Shown piece by piece: positions 45,801-60,549 of a stretch of DNA of 64,000 nt. Both the position numbers and the translations under genes were made by a program. Source of the stretch: Nomia melanderi (lineage: Eukaryota; Arthropoda; Insecta; Hymenoptera; Halictidae); contig NC_134999.1 of NCBI RefSeq assembly GCF_051020985.1, forward strand, positions 5,022,001-5,086,000. The letters are read 5' to 3'. The notes beneath the pieces are model-generated. The model did no database searches and had not been told where the DNA came from. It saw only the letters and a list, made by a program, of their open reading frames with translations. Each line of letters starts with the position of its first letter. Within the stretch, counting starts at the first letter, position 1.

Positions 45801-48800
45801 TCGTCCTGGAGTCCCATCACTGCTAAGTCAAATGGCTACCCCCGACCTTCCTGGCAATTCAGGCCGACGGAATCCAAGTTTTCCACTTTGGAAACCTGGT
45901 TTTGTATAGTCTAAAGTCAATTTCGACCAAAAGTATCCCGACCTTCCCATCGGTCAGCCGGATGTAGCCTTCGTCCCTATGACACATCGTCATGGAGTCC
46001 AAACACTGCTAAGTCAAATGGCTACCCCCGATCTTCCTGGCAATTCTGCCCTACGGAATCCAAGTTTGGCACTTTGGAAACCTGGATTGTATTGTCTAAA
46101 GACAATTTCGCCAAAAGTATCCCGAACTTCCCATGGGTCAGTCGGATGTAGCCTTCGTCCCTATGAGACCTCTCCCTGGTGTCCAATCACTGCTAAGTCA
46201 GATGACTACCCCCGACCTTCCTGGCAATTCTGCCCCGACGGAATCGAAGTTTTGCACTTTGGAAACCTGGATTGTATAGTCTAAAGTCAATTTCGACCAA
46301 AAGTATCCCGACCTTCCCATCGGTCAGCCGGATGTAGCCTTGGTCCCTATGAGATCCCGTCCTGGAGTCCCATCACTGCTAAGTCAAATGGCTACCCCTG
46401 ACCTTCCTGGAATTCTGCCCGACGGAATCCAAGTTTTCCACTTTGGCAACCTGGTTTGTATAGCCTAAAGTCATTTTCGACCAAAAGTATCCAGACCTTC
46501 CCATCGGTCAGCCGGATGTAGCCTTGGTCCTTATGAGACCTCGCCCTGGTGTCCAATCACTGCTAAGTCAAATGGCTTCCCCCGAACTTCCTGGCAATTC
46601 CGGCCGACGGAATCCAAGTTTTCCACTTTGGAAACCTGGTTTGTATAGTCTAAAGTCATTTTCAACCAAAAGTATCCAGACCTTCCCATCGGTGAGCCGG
46701 ATGTAGCCTTGGTCCCTATGAGACCTCATCCTGGAGTCCCATGACTGCTAAGTCAAATGGCTTCCCCCGACCTTCCTGGCAATTCTGCCCGACGGATTCC
46801 AAGTTTTCCACTTTGGCAACCTCATTTGTATAGTCTAAAGTCATTTTGGACCAAAAGTATCCAGGCCTTCCCATCGGTGAGCCGGATGTAGCCTTGGTCC
46901 CTATGAGAGCTCGTCCTGGAGTCCCATCACTGCTAAGTCAAATGGCTACCCCCGACCTTCCTGGCAATTCTGCCCGACGGAATCCAAGTTTTGCACTTTG
47001 GAAACCTGGATTGTATAGTCTAAAGGCAATTTCGACCAAAAGTATCCCGACCTTCCCATCGGTCGGCCGGATGTAGCTTTGGTCCCTATGAGACCTCTCC
47101 CTGATGTCCAATCACTTCTAAGTCAAATGGCTTCCCCCGACCTTCCTGGCAATTCTGGCCGACGGAATCCAAGTTTTCCACTTTGGCAACCTGGTTTGTA
47201 TAGTCTAAAGTCAATTTCGACCAAAAGTATCCGGAAGTTCCCATCGGTCAGCCGGATGTAGCCTTGGAACCTATGAGACCTCGTCCTGGAGTCCCATCAC
47301 TGCTAAGTCAAATGGCTATCCCCGACCTACCTGGCAATTGTGCCCGGCGGAATCCAAGTTCCGCACTTTGGAAATCTGGATTGTATAGTCTAAAGTCAAT
47401 TTCGACCAAAAGTATCCCGACCTTCCCATCGGTCAGCCGGATGCAGCCTTGGTCCCTATGAGACCACGTCCAGGAGTCCCATCACAGCTATGTCAAATGA
47501 CTCCCCCGACCTTCCTGGCAATTCCAGCCGACGGAATCCAAGTTTTCCACTTTGAAAACCTGGATTGTATAGTCTAAAGTCAATTTCGACCAAAAGTATC
47601 CCGACCTTCCCATCGGTCAGCCGAATGTAGCCTTGGTCCTTATGAGATCTCGTCCTGGAGTCCCATCACTGCTAAGTCAAATGGCTACCGCCGACCTTCC
47701 TGGCAATTCCGGCCGACGGAATCCAAGTTTTGCACTTTGGAAACCTGGACTGTATAGTCTAAAGTCAATTTCGACCCACAGTATCCCGACCTTCACATCG
47801 GTCAGCCGGATGTAGTCTTGGTCCCTATGAGACCTCGCCCTGGTGTCCAATCACTGCTAAGACAAATGGCTACCCCCGACCTTCCTGGCAATTCTGCCCG
47901 ACGGAATCCAAGTTTTGCACTTTGGAAACCTGGATTGTATAGTCCAAAGTCAATTTCGACCAAAAGTGTCCCGAACTTCCCATGGGTCAGCCGGATGTAG
48001 CCTTCGTTCCTATGAGACCTCGTCCTGGAGTCCCATCAAAGCTAAGTCAAATGGCTCCCCCTACCTTCCTGGCAATTCCGGCCGACGGAATCCATGTTTT
48101 CCACTTTGGAAACCTGGTTTGTATAGGCTAAAGTCAATTTCGACCAATAGTATCCCGACCTTCCCATCGGTCTGCCGGATGTAGCCTTGGTCCCTATGAG
48201 ACCTCTCCCTGGTGTCCAATCACTTCTAAGTCAAATGGTTTCCCCCGACATTCCTGGCAATTCTGGCCGACGGAATCCAAGTTTTCCACTTTGGCAATCT
48301 GGTTTGTATAGTCTAAAGTCAATTTCGACCAAAAGTATTCCGAACTGCCCATCGGTCAGCCGGATGTAGCCTTGGAACCTATGAGACCTCGTCCTGGAGT
48401 CCCATCACTGCTAAGTCAAATGGGTACCCCCGACCTACCTGGCAATTCTGCCCGACGGAATCCAAGTTTTCCACTTTGGAAACCTGGTTTGTATAATCTA
48501 AAGTCAATTTCAACCAAAAGTATCCCGACCCTCCCATCGGTCAGCCGGACGTAGCCTTGGTCCCTATGAGACCTCTCCCTGGTGTCCAATCACTTCTGAG
48601 TCAAATGGCTTCCCCCGACCTTCCTGGCAATTCCGGCCGACGGAATCCAAGTTTTCCTCTTTGGAAACCTGGTTTGTATAGTCTAAAGTCAATTTCGACC
48701 AAAAGTATCCCGACCGTCCCATCGGTCAGCCGGATGTAGCCTTGGTCCCTATGAGACCTCTCCCTTGTGTCCAATCACTTCTAAGTCAAATGGCTTCCCC

Positions 48801-51800
48801 CGACCTTCCTGGCAATTCTGGCCGACGGAATCCAAGTTTTCCTCTTTGGAAACCTGGTTTGTATAGTCTAACGTCAATTTCGACCAAAAGTATCCCGACC
48901 CTCCCATCGGCCAGCCGGATGTAGCCTTGGTCCCTATGAGACCTCTCCCTGGTGTCCAATCACTGCTAAGTCAAATGTCTTCCCCCGACCTTCCTGGCAA
49001 TTCCGGCCGACGGAATCCAAGTTTTCCACTTTGGAAACCTGGTTTGTATAGTCTAAAGTCAATTTTGACCAAAAGTATCCCGACCGTCCCATCGGTCAGC
49101 CGGAGGTAGCCTTGGTCCCTATGAGACATCGTCCTGGAATCCCCTCACTGCTAAGTCAAATGGCTACCCCCGACCTTCCTGGCAATTCTGCCCGACGGAA
49201 TCCTAGTTTTGCACTTTGGAAACCTGGATTGTATAGTCTAAAGTCATTTTCGACCAAAAGTACCCAGACCTTACCATCGGTCAGCCGGATGTAGCCTTGG
49301 AACCTATGAGACCTGGTCCTGGAGTCCCATCACTGCTAAGTCAAATGGCTACCCCCGACCTTCCTGGCAATTCTGCCCGCCGGAATCCAAGTTTTCCACT
49401 TTGGAAACCTGGTTTGGATAGTCTAAAGTCAATTTCGACTAAAAGTATCCCGAACTACACATCGGTCAGCCGGATGTAGCCTTGGAACCTGAGACTTCGT
49501 CCTGGAGTCCCGTCACTGCTTAGTCAAATGACTACCCCCGACCTTCCTGCCAATTCTGCCCGACGGAGTCGAAGTTTTCCACTTTGGAAACCTGGTTTGA
49601 ATAGTCTAAAGTAAATTTCGACCAAAAGTATCCCGACCTTCCCATCGGTCAGCCGGATGTAGCCTTAGTAGCTATGAGACATCGTCCTGGAGTCCCATCA
49701 CTGCTAAGTAAAATGGCTCCCCCGATCTTCCTGGCTATTCTGGCCAACGGAATCCAAGTTTTCAGCCTTGGCAGCCTGGTTTGTATAGTCTAAAGTCATT
49801 TTCGACCAAAAGTATCCCGACCTTCCCATCGGTCAGCTGGTTGTAGTCTTGGTCCCTATGATACCTCGTCCTGGATTCCCATCACTGCTAAGTCAAATGG
49901 CTACCCCCGACCTTCCTGGTAATTCTGCCCGACGGAATCCAAGTTTTGCACTTTGGAAACCTGGATTGTATAGTCTAAAGTAAATTTCGACCAAAAGTAT
50001 CCCGACCTTCCCATCGGTCAGCCGGATGTAGCCTTAGTAGCTATGAGACCTTGTCCTGCACTCACATCACTGCTAAGTCAAATGCCTACCCCCGACCTTC
50101 ATGGCAATTCTGCCCGACGGAATCCAAGTTTTGCACTTTGGAAACCTGGTTTGTATAGTCTAAAGTCAACTTCGACCAAATATATCCCGACCTTCCCATC
50201 GGTCAGCATTATGTCGCCTTGGTCCCTACGAGACCTCGTCCTGGAGTCCAATCACAGCTAAGTCAAATGGCTACGCCGACCTTCCTGGCAATTCTGGCCG
50301 ACGGAATCCATGTTTTCAACTTTGGAAACCTGGTTTGTATAGTCTAAAGACAATTTCGACCAAAAGTATCCCGACCTTCCGATCGGTCAGCCAGATGTAG
50401 CCTTCGTCCCAATGAGACTTCGTCCTGGAGTCCCATCACTGCTAAATCACATGGCTACCACCGACCTACCTGGCAATTCTGCCGACGGAATCCATGTTTT
50501 GCACTTTGGAAACCTGGTTTGTATAGTCTAAAGTCATTTTCGACCAAAACTATCCAGACCTGCCCATCGGTCAGCCGGATGTAGCCTTGGAACCTGAGAC
50601 CTCGTCCTGGAGACCCATCACTGCTATGTCAAATGACTACCCCCGTCCTTCCTGCCAATTCTGCCCGGCGGAGGCCAAGTTTTCCACTTTGGAAACCTTG
50701 TTTGTATAGTCTAAAGTCAATTTCGACCAAAGGTATCCAGTCCCTCCCATCGGTCAGCCGGATGTAGCCTTGGTCCCTATGAGACTTCTCCCTGGTGTCC
50801 AATCACTGCTAAGTCGAATGACTACACCCGACCTTCCTGGCAATTCTGGCCGACGGAATCCAAGTTTTCCACTTTGGCAATCTGGTTTTTATGGTCTAAA
50901 GTCAGTTTCGATCAAAAGTATCCCGAACATCCCATCGGTCAGCCGGATGTAGCCTTGGAACCTATGAGACCTGGTCCTGGAGTCCCATCACTGCTAAGTC
51001 AAATCACTACCCCCGACCTTCCTCGCAAATCTGCCAGACGGAATCCAAGATTTGCACTTTGGAAACCTGGATTGTATAGTGTAAAGTCAATTTCGACCAA
51101 AAGTATCCCGACCTTCTCATCGGTCAGCCGGATGTAGCCTCGGTCCCTATGAGACCTCGTCCTGGAGTCCCATCACTGCTTAGTCAAACGGCTCCCCCGA
51201 CCTTCCTGGCAATTTCGGCCGACGGAATCAAAGTTTTCCACTTTGGAAACCTGGTTTGTATAGTCTAAAGTCATTTTCGACCAAAAGTATCCAGACCTTC
51301 CCATCTGTCAGCCGGATGTAGCCTTCGTCCCTATGAGACCTCGTCCTGGAGTCCCATCACTGCTAAGTCAAATGGCTTCCCCCGACCTTCCTGCCAATTC
51401 CGGTCGACGGAATCCAAGTTTTCCACTTTGGTAACCTGGTTTGTATAGTCCAAAGTCAATTTCGACTAAAAGTATCCCGAACTTCCCATCGGTCAGCCGG
51501 ATGTAGCCTTGGAACCTGAGGCCACGTCCTGGAGTCCCATCAATGCTAATTCAAATGACTACCCCCGACCTTCCTGGCAATTCTGCCCGACGGAGTCCAA
51601 GTTTTCCACTTTGGAAACCTGGTTTGTATAGCCTAAAGTCAATTTCGACCAAAAGTATTCCGACCTTCCCATCGGTCAGCCAGATGTAGCCTTGGTCCCT
51701 ATGAGACCTCGACCTGGTGTCCAATCACTGCTAAGTCAAATGGCTACCCCCGACCTTCCTGGCAATTCTGCCCGACGGCATCCAAGTTTTGCACTTTGGA

Positions 51801-54800
51801 AACCTGGATTGTATAGTCTAAAGTCAATTTCGACCAAAAGTATCCCGACCTTCCCATCGGTCAGCCCGATGTAGCCTTGGAACCTTTGAGACCTCGTCCT
51901 GTAGTCCCATCACAGCTAAGTCAAATGGCTCCCCCGTCCTTCCTGTCAATTCCGGCCGACGGAATCCAAGTTTTCCACTTTGGAAACCTGGTTTGTGTAG
52001 TCTAAAGTCATTTTCGACCAAAAGTACCCCGACCTTCCCATCGGTCAGCCGGATGTAGCCTTGGAACCTATGAGACCTCGTCCTGTAGTCCCATCACTGC
52101 TAAGTCAAATGGCTACCCACGACCTAGCTGGAAATTCTGCCCGACGGAATCCAAGTTTTCCTCTTTGGAAACCTGGCTTTTATAGTCTAAAGTCTATTTC
52201 GACCAAAAGTATTCCGACCTTCCCATCGGTCAGTCGGATGTAGCCTTTTTCCGTATGAGACCTCGCCCTGGTGTCCAATCACTGCTAAGTCAAATGGCTT
52301 CCCCCGACCATCCTGGCAATTCCGGCCGACGAAATCCAAGTTTTCCACTTTGGAAACCTGGTTTGTATATTCTAAAGTCAATTTCGACCAAAAGTATCCC
52401 GACCTTCCCATTGGTCAGCCGGATGTAGCCTTCCACCCTATGAGACATCGTCCTGGAGTCACATCACTGCTAAGTCAAATGGCTTCCCCCGACCTTCCTG
52501 CCAATTCTGCCCGACGGAGTCCAAGATTTCCACTTTGGAAACCTGGTTTGTATAGTCTAAATTCAATTTCGACCAAAAGTATCCCGACCTTCCCATCGGT
52601 CAGCCGGATGTAGCCTTGGAACCTATGAGACCTCGTCCTGGAGTCCCATCACTGCTAAGTCAAATCACTACCCCCGACCTTCCTCGCAATTCTGCCGACG
52701 GAATCCAAGTTTTCCACTTTGGAAACCTGGTCTGTATAGTCTAAAGTCAATTTCGACCAAAAGTATCCCGACCTTCCCATCGGTCAGTCGGATGTAGCCT
52801 TCGTCCCTATGAGACATAGTCCTGGAGTCCCATCACTGCTAAGTCAAATGGCTACCCCCGACCTTCCTGGCAATTCTGCCCGACGGAATCCAAGTTTTGC
52901 ACTTTGGAAACCTGGATTGTATAGTCTAAAGTCAATTTCGACCAAAAGTTTCCCGAACTTCACATCGGTCAGCCGGATGTAGCCTTGGTCCCTATGAGAC
53001 CTCGCCCTGGTGTCCAATCACTGCTAAGTCAAATGGCTACCCCCGACCTTCCTGGCAATTCTGGTCGACGGAATCCAAGTTTTCCGCTTTGGAAACGTGG
53101 ATTGTTTAGTCTAAAGTCAATTTCGACCAAAAGTATCCCGAACTTCTCATCGGTCAGCCGGATGTAGCCTTGGTCCCTATGAGACCTCGTCCTGGAGTCC
53201 CATCACAGCTAAGTCAAACGGCTCCCCCGACCTTCCTGGCAATTCCGGCCGACGGAATCCAAGTTTTCCACTTTGAAAACCTGGTGTGTATAGTCTAAAG
53301 TCATTTTCGACCAAAAGTATCCCGAACTTCCCATGGGTCAGCCGGATGTAGCCTTCGTCCCTATGAGACGTCGTCCTGGAGTCCCATCACTGCTAAGTCA
53401 AATGGCTTCCCCCGACCTTCCTGGCAATTCTGTCCGACGAAATCCAAGTTTTCCACTTTGGAAACCGGGATTGTATAGTCTAAAGTCAATTTCGACCATA
53501 AGTATCCCGAACTTCCCATGGGTCAGCCGGATGTATCCTTCGTCCCTATGAGACATCGTCGTGGAGTCCCATGACTGCTAAGTCAAATGGCTACCCCCGA
53601 CGTTCCTGGCAATTCTGCCCCGACGGAATGCAAGTTTTGCACTTTGGAAACCTGGATTGTATAGTCTAAAGTCAATTCCGACCAAAAGTATCCCGACCTT
53701 CCCATCGGACAGCCGGATGTAGCCTTGGAACCTATGAGACCTCGTCCTGGAGTCCCATCACTGCTAAGTCAAATGGCTACACCCGACCTTCCTGGCAATT
53801 CTGACCGACGGAATACAAGTTTTCCACTTTGGCAATCTGGTTTGTATAGTGTAAAGTCTTTTTCGACCAAAAGTATCCCGACCTTCCCATCGGTCAGCCG
53901 GATGTAGCCTTGGAACCTATGAGACCTCGTCCTGGAGTCCCATCACTGCTAAGTCAAATGGCTACCCCCGACCTTCCTGGCAATTCTGCCCGACGGTGTT
54001 CAAATTTTTTACTTTGGAAACCTGGTTTGTATAGTCTAAAGTCAATTTCGACCAAAAGTATCCCGACCTTCCCATCGGTCAGTCGGATGTAGCCTTCGTC
54101 CCTATGAGACATAGTCCTGGAGTCCCATCACTGCTAAGTCAAATGGCTACTCCCGACCTTCCTGGCAAATCTGCCCGACGGAATCCAAGTTTTACACTTT
54201 GGAAACCTGGATTGTATAGTCCAAAGACAATTTCGACCAAAAGTTTCCCGAACTTCCCATCGGTCAGCCGGATGTAGCCTTGGTCCCTATGAGACCTCTC
54301 CCTGGGGCACAATTACTTCTAAGTCAAATGGCTTCCCCCGACCTTCCTGGCAATTCTGGCCGACGGAATCCAAGTTTTGCACTTTGGCAACCTGGTTTGT
54401 ATAGTCTAAAGTCATTTCCGACCAAAAGTATCCAGACCTTCCCATCGGTCAGGCGGATGTAGCCTTGGACCCTATGAGACCTCGCCCTGGTGTCCAATCA
54501 CTGCTAAGTCAAATGGCTACCCCCGACATTCCTGGCAATTCTGCCCGACGGAAACCAAGTTTTCCACTTTGGAAACCCGATTTCTATTGCCTAAAGTCTA
54601 TTTCGACCAAAAGTATCCCGACCTTCCCATCGGTCAGCCGGATGTAGCCTTGGTCCCTATGAGACCTCGCCCTGCTGTCCAATCACTGCTAAGTCAAATG
54701 GCTACCCCCGACCTTCCTGACAATTCTGTCCGACGGAATCCAAGTTTTGCACTTTGGAAACCTGGATCGAATAGTCTAAAGTCAATTTCGTCCAAAAGAA

Positions 54801-57800
54801 TCCCGACTTTCCCATCGGTCAGCCGGATGTAGCCTTGGTCCCTATGAGACCTCGTCCAGGAGTCCCATCACAGCTATGTCAAATGGCAGCTACCCCCGAC
54901 ATTCGTGGCTACTCTGCCCGACGGAATCCAAGTTTTCCACTTTGATAACCTGATTTCTATAGTCTAAAGTCAATTTCGACCAAAAGTATTCCGACCTTCC
55001 CATCGGTCAGCCGGATGTAGCCTTGGTCCCTATGAGACCTCGCCCTGGTGTCCAATCACTGCTAAGTCAAATTTCTACCCCCGACCTTCCTGGCAATTCT
55101 GCCCGACGAAATCCAAGTTTTCCACTTTGGAAACCTGGTTTGTATAGTCTAAAGTCATTTTCGACCAAAAGTATCCAGACCTTCCCATCGGCCAACCGGA
55201 TGTGGCCTTGGTCCCTATGAGACCTCGCCCTGGTGTCCAGTCACTGCTAAGGCAAATGGATAACCCCGAACTTCCTGGGAATTCTGGCCGACGGAATCCA
55301 AGTTTTGCACTTTGGAAACCTGGTTTGTATAGCCTAAAGTCATTTTCGACTGAAAGTATCCAGACCTTCCCATCGGTCAGCCGGATGTAGCTTTGGTCCC
55401 TATGAGACCTCTCCCTGGTGTCCAATCACTTCTAAGACAAATGGCTTCCCCCGACCTTCCTGGCAATTCCGGCCGACGGAATCCAAGTTTTCCACTTTGG
55501 AAACCTGGATTGTATAGTCTAAAGTCAATTTCGACCAAGAGTATCCCGACCTTCCCATCGGTCAGCCGGATGTAGCCTTCGTCCCTATGAGACATCGTCC
55601 TGGAGTCCCATCACTGCTAAGTCAAATGGCTACCCCCGACATTTCTGGCAATTCTGCCCGACGGTGTCCAAGTTTTTCACTTTGGAAACCTGGTTTGTAT
55701 AGTCTAAAGTCAATTTCGAACAAAAGTATCCCGACCTTCCCATCGGTCAGCCGGATGTAGCTTTGGTCCATATGAGACCTCGTCCTGGAGTCCCATCACA
55801 GCTAAGTCAAATGGCTACCCCCTACCTTCCTGGCATTTCTGCCCGACGGAATCTAAGATTTGCACTTTGGAAACCTGGATTGTATAGTCTAATGTCAATT
55901 TCGACAAAAAGTATCCCGAACTTCCCATGGGTCAGCCGGATGTAGCCTTCGTCCCTATGAGACATCGTCCTGGAGTCCCATCACTGCTAAGTCAAATGGC
56001 TACCCCTGACATTTCTGGCAATTCTGCCCGACGGTGTCCAAGTTTTTCACTTTGGAAACCTGGTTGGTATAGTCTAAAGTCAATTTCGACCAAAAGTATC
56101 CCGACCTTCCCATCGGTCAGCCGGATGTAGCCTTCGTCCCTATGAGACATCGTCCTGGATTCCCATCACTGGTAAGTCAAATGGCTACCGCCGACCTTCC
56201 TGGCAATTCTGGCCGACGGAATCCAAGTTTTCCACTTTGGAAACCTTTATTGTTTAGCCTAAAGTCAATTTCGACCAAAAGTATCCCGAACTTCTCATCG
56301 GTCAGCCGGATGTAGCCTTGGTCGCTATTAGATCTCGTCCTGCAGTCCCATCACTGCTAAGTCAAATGACTACCCCGACCTTCATGGCAATTCTGCCCGA
56401 CGGAATCCAAGTTTTCCACTTTGGAAACCTGGTTTGTATAGTCTAAAGTCAATTTCGACCAAAAGTATCCCGACCTTCCCATCGGTCAGCCGGATGTAGC
56501 CTTCGTCCCTATGAGACCTCGTCCTGGAGTCCCATCACTGCTAAGTCAAATCACTACCCCCGACCTTCCTGGCAATTCTGCCCGACGGAATCCAAGTTTT
56601 CCACTTTGGCAACCTGGTTTGTATAGTCTAAAGTCATTTTATACCAAAAGTATCCAGACCTTCCCATCGGTCAGCCGGATGTAGCCTTGGACCCTGTGAG
56701 ATCTCGTCCTGGAGTCCCATCACTGCTAAGTCGAATGGCTACCCCCGACCTTCCTGCCAATTCTGCCCGACGGAGTCCAAGTTTTCCACTTTGGAAACCT
56801 GGTTTGTATAGTCTAAAGTCAATTTCGACCAAAAGTATCCCGACCTTCCCATCGGTCAGCCGGATGTAGCCTTCGTCCCTATGAGACCTCGTACTGGAGT
56901 CCCATCAGTGCTAAGTCAAATCACTACCCCCGACCTTCCTGGCAATTTTGGCCGACGGAATCCAAGTTTTCCACTTTGGCAACCTGGTTTGTATAGTCTA
57001 AAGTCAATTTCGTCCAAAAGTATCCCGAACTTCCCATCGGTCAGCCGGATGTAGCCTGGGAACCTATGAGACCTCGTCCTGGTGTCCCATCACTGCTAAG
57101 TCAAATGGCTTCCCCCGACCTTCCTGGCAATTCTGCCCGACGGAGTCCAAGTTTTCCACTTTGGAAACCTGGATTGTTTAGTCTAATGTCAATTTCGACC
57201 AAAAGAATCCCGACATTCCCATCGGTCAGCCGGATGTATCCTTGGTCCCTATGAGACCTCTCCCTGGTGACCAATCACCGCTAAGTCAAATGGCTTCCCC
57301 CGACCTTCCTGGCAATTCTGGCCGACGGAATCCAAGTTTTCCACTTTGGTAACCTGGTTTGTATAGTCTAAAGTCAATTTCGACCAAAAGTATCCCGACC
57401 CTCCCATCGGTCAGCCGGATGTAGCCTTGTTCCCTATGTGACCTCTCCCTGGTGTCCAATCACTGCCAAGTTAAATGGCTCCCCCGACCTTCCTGGCAAT
57501 TCCGGCCGACGGAGCCAAAGTTTTCCACTTTGGAAACCTGGTTTGTATAGTCTACAGTCAATTTCGACTAAAAGTATCCCGAACTTCCCATCGGTCTGCC
57601 GGATGTAGCCTTTGAACCTGAGACCTCGTCCTGGAGTCCCATCACTGCTAAGTCAAATGACTACCCCCCACCTTCCTGCCAATTCTGCCCGACGGAGTCC
57701 AAGATTTCCACTTTGGAAACCTGGATTGTTTAGTCTAAAGTCAATTTCGACCAAAAGTATCCCGAACTTCCCATCGGTCAGTCGGATGTAGCCTTGGGAC

Positions 57801-57979
57801 CTATGAGACCTCGTCCTGGAGTCCCTTCACTGCTAAGTCAAATGTCTACCCCCGACCTTCTTGGCAATTCTACCCGACGGAATCCAAGTTTTGCACTTTG
57901 GAAACCTGGATTGTATAGTCTAAAGTCAATTTCGACCAAATGTATCCCGACCTTCCCATCGGTCAGCAGGATGTAGCCT

Positions 57980-59457
57980 TGGTCCCTATGAGATCTCTCC
58001 CTGGTGTCCAATCACTTCTAAGTCAAATGGCTTCCCCCGACCTTCCTGGCATTTCTGGCCGACGGAATCCAAGTTTTCCACTTCGAAAACCTGGTTTCTA
58101 TAGTCTAAAGTCAATTTCGACCAAAAGAATCCCGACATTCCCATCGGTCTGCCGGATGTATCCTTGGTCCCTATGAGACCTCTCCCTGGTGACCAATCAC
58201 CGCTAAGTGAAATGGCTTCCCCCGATCTTCCTGGCAATTCTGGCCGACGGAAACCAAGTTTTCCACTTTGGAAACCTGGTTTGTATAGTCTAAAGTCATT
58301 TTCGACCAAAAGTATCCCGACCCTCCCATCGGTCAGCCGGATGTAGCCTTGTTCCCTATGTGACCTCTCCCTGGTGTCCAATGACTGCCAAGTCAAATGG
58401 CTCCCCCGACCATCCTGGCAATTCCGGCCGACGGAACCAAAGTTTTCCACTTTGGAAACCTGGTTTGTATAGTCTAAAGTCAATTTCGACCAAAAGTATC
58501 CCGACCTTCCCATCGTTCAGCCGGATGTAGCCTTGGACCCTATGAGATCTCGTCCTGGAGTCCCATCACTGCTAAGTCAAATGAATACCCCCGACCTACC
58601 TGGCAATTCTGCACGACGGAATCCAAGTTTTGCACTTTGGAACCCTGGATTTTATAGTCTAAAGTCAATTTCGACCAAATGTATCCCGACCTTCCCATCG
58701 GTCAGCCGGATGTAGCCTTGGTCCCTATGAGATCTCTCCCTGGTGTCCAATCACTTCTAAGTCAAATGGCTTCCCCCGACCTTCCTGGCATTTCTGGCCG
58801 ACGGAATCCAAGTTTTCCACTTTGAAAACCTGGTTTGTATAGTCTAAAGTCAATTTCGACCAAAAGAATCCCGACATTCCCATCGGTCAGCCGGATGTAT
58901 CCTTGGTCCCTATGAGACCTCTCCCTGGTGACCAATCACCGCTAAGTCAAATGGCTTCCCCCGATCTTCCTGGCAATTCTGGCCGACGGAATCCAAGTTT
59001 TCCACTTTGGAAACCTGGTTTGTATAGTCTAAAGTCATTTTCGACCAAAAGTATCCCGACCCTCCCATCGGTCAGCCGGATGTAGCCTTGTTCCCTATGT
59101 GACCTCTCCCTGGTGTCCAATCACTGCCAAGTCAAATGGCTCCCCCGACCATCCTGGCAATTCCGGCCGACGGAACCAAAGTTTTCCACTTTGGAAACCT
59201 GGTTTGTATAGTCTAAAGTCAATTTCGACCAAAAGTATCCCGACCTTCCCATCGTTCAGCCGGATGTAGCCTTGGACCCTATGAGATCTCGTCCTGGAGT
59301 ACCATCACTGCTAAGTCAAATGAATACCCCCGACCTACCTGGCAATTCTGCCCGACGGAATCCAAGTTTTGCACTTTGGAAACCTGGATTGTATAGTCTA
59401 AAGTCAATTTCGACCAAAAGTATCCAGACCTTCCCATCGGTCAGCCGGATGTAGCCT
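57980..59457. repeat. Tandem duplication of a four-monomer unit (739 bp)
   Basis: 57980-58718 and 58719-59457 are consecutive copies of the same four monomers. They are marked by GGCATTTCTGGCC, GGTGACCAATCACCGC, TTGTTCCCTATGTGACC and GAATACCCCCGACC. The offset is 739 bp. The copies differ at few positions, such as CACTTCGAAAACC against CACTTTGAAAACC. It is immediately followed by a dimer repeat at 59455-60007 with offset 368. Confidence 0.85.
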
Positions 59458-60549
59458 TGGTCCCTATGAGACCTCGCCCTGGTGTCCATTCACTGTTAAG
59501 TCAAATGACTACCCCCGACCTTGCTGGCAATTCTGGCCGACGGAATCCAAGTTTTCCGCTTTGGAAACCTGGTTTGCATAGTCTAAAGTCAATTTCGACT
59601 AAAAGTATCCCGAACTTCCCATCGGTCTGCCGGATGTAGCCTTTGAACCTGAGACCTCGTCCTGGAGTCCCATCACTGCTAATTCAAATGACTACCCTCG
59701 ACCTTCCTGGCAATTCTGCACGACGGAGTTCAAGTGTTCCACTTTGGAAACCTGGTTTGTATAGTCTAAAGTCAATTTCGACTAAAAGTATCCAGAACTT
59801 CCCATCGGTCAGCCGGATGTAGCCTTGGTCCCTATGAGACCTCGCCCTGGTGTCCATTCACTGTTAAGTCAAATGACTACCCCCGACCTTGCTGGCAATT
59901 CTGGCCGACGGAATCCAAGTTTTCCGCTTTGGAAACCTGGTTTGCATAGTCTAAAGTCAATTTCGACTAAAAGTATCCCGAACTTCCCATCGGTCTGCCG
60001 GATGTAGCCATTGAACCTGAGACCTCGTCCTGGAGTCCCATCACTGCTAAGTCAAATGACTACCCCCGACCTTCCTGCCAATTCTGCCCGACGGAGTCCA
60101 AGATTTCCACTTTCGAAACCTGGTTTGTATAGTCTCAAGTCAATTTCGACCAAGAGTATCCCGACCTTCCCATCGGTCAGCCGGATGTAGCCTTGGAACC
60201 TATGAGACCTCGTCCTGGAGTCCCATCACAGCTAAGTCAAATGGCTCCCCCGACCTTCCTGGCACTTCTGGCCGACGGAATCCAAGTTTTCCACTTTGGA
60301 AACCTGGATTGTATAGTCTAAAGGCAATTTCGACCAAAAGTATCCCGACCTTCCCATCGGTCAGCCGGATGTAGCCTTCGTCCCTATGTGACATCGTCCT
60401 GGAGTCACAACACTGCTAAGTCAAATGGCTACCCCGACCTTCCTGGCAATTCTGGCTGACGGAATCCAAGGTTTCCACTTTGGCAACCTGGATTGTATAG
60501 TCTAAAGTCAATTTCGACCAAAAGTATCCCGACCTTCCCATGGGTCAGC

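Noticed and set aside
57986..58513. Minus-strand ORF of 175 residues, and similar ones of 115-116 residues
   Set aside because: They are repeat translations that stay open across two or three monomers because of chance indels. The peptide repeats the same satellite-derived segments.
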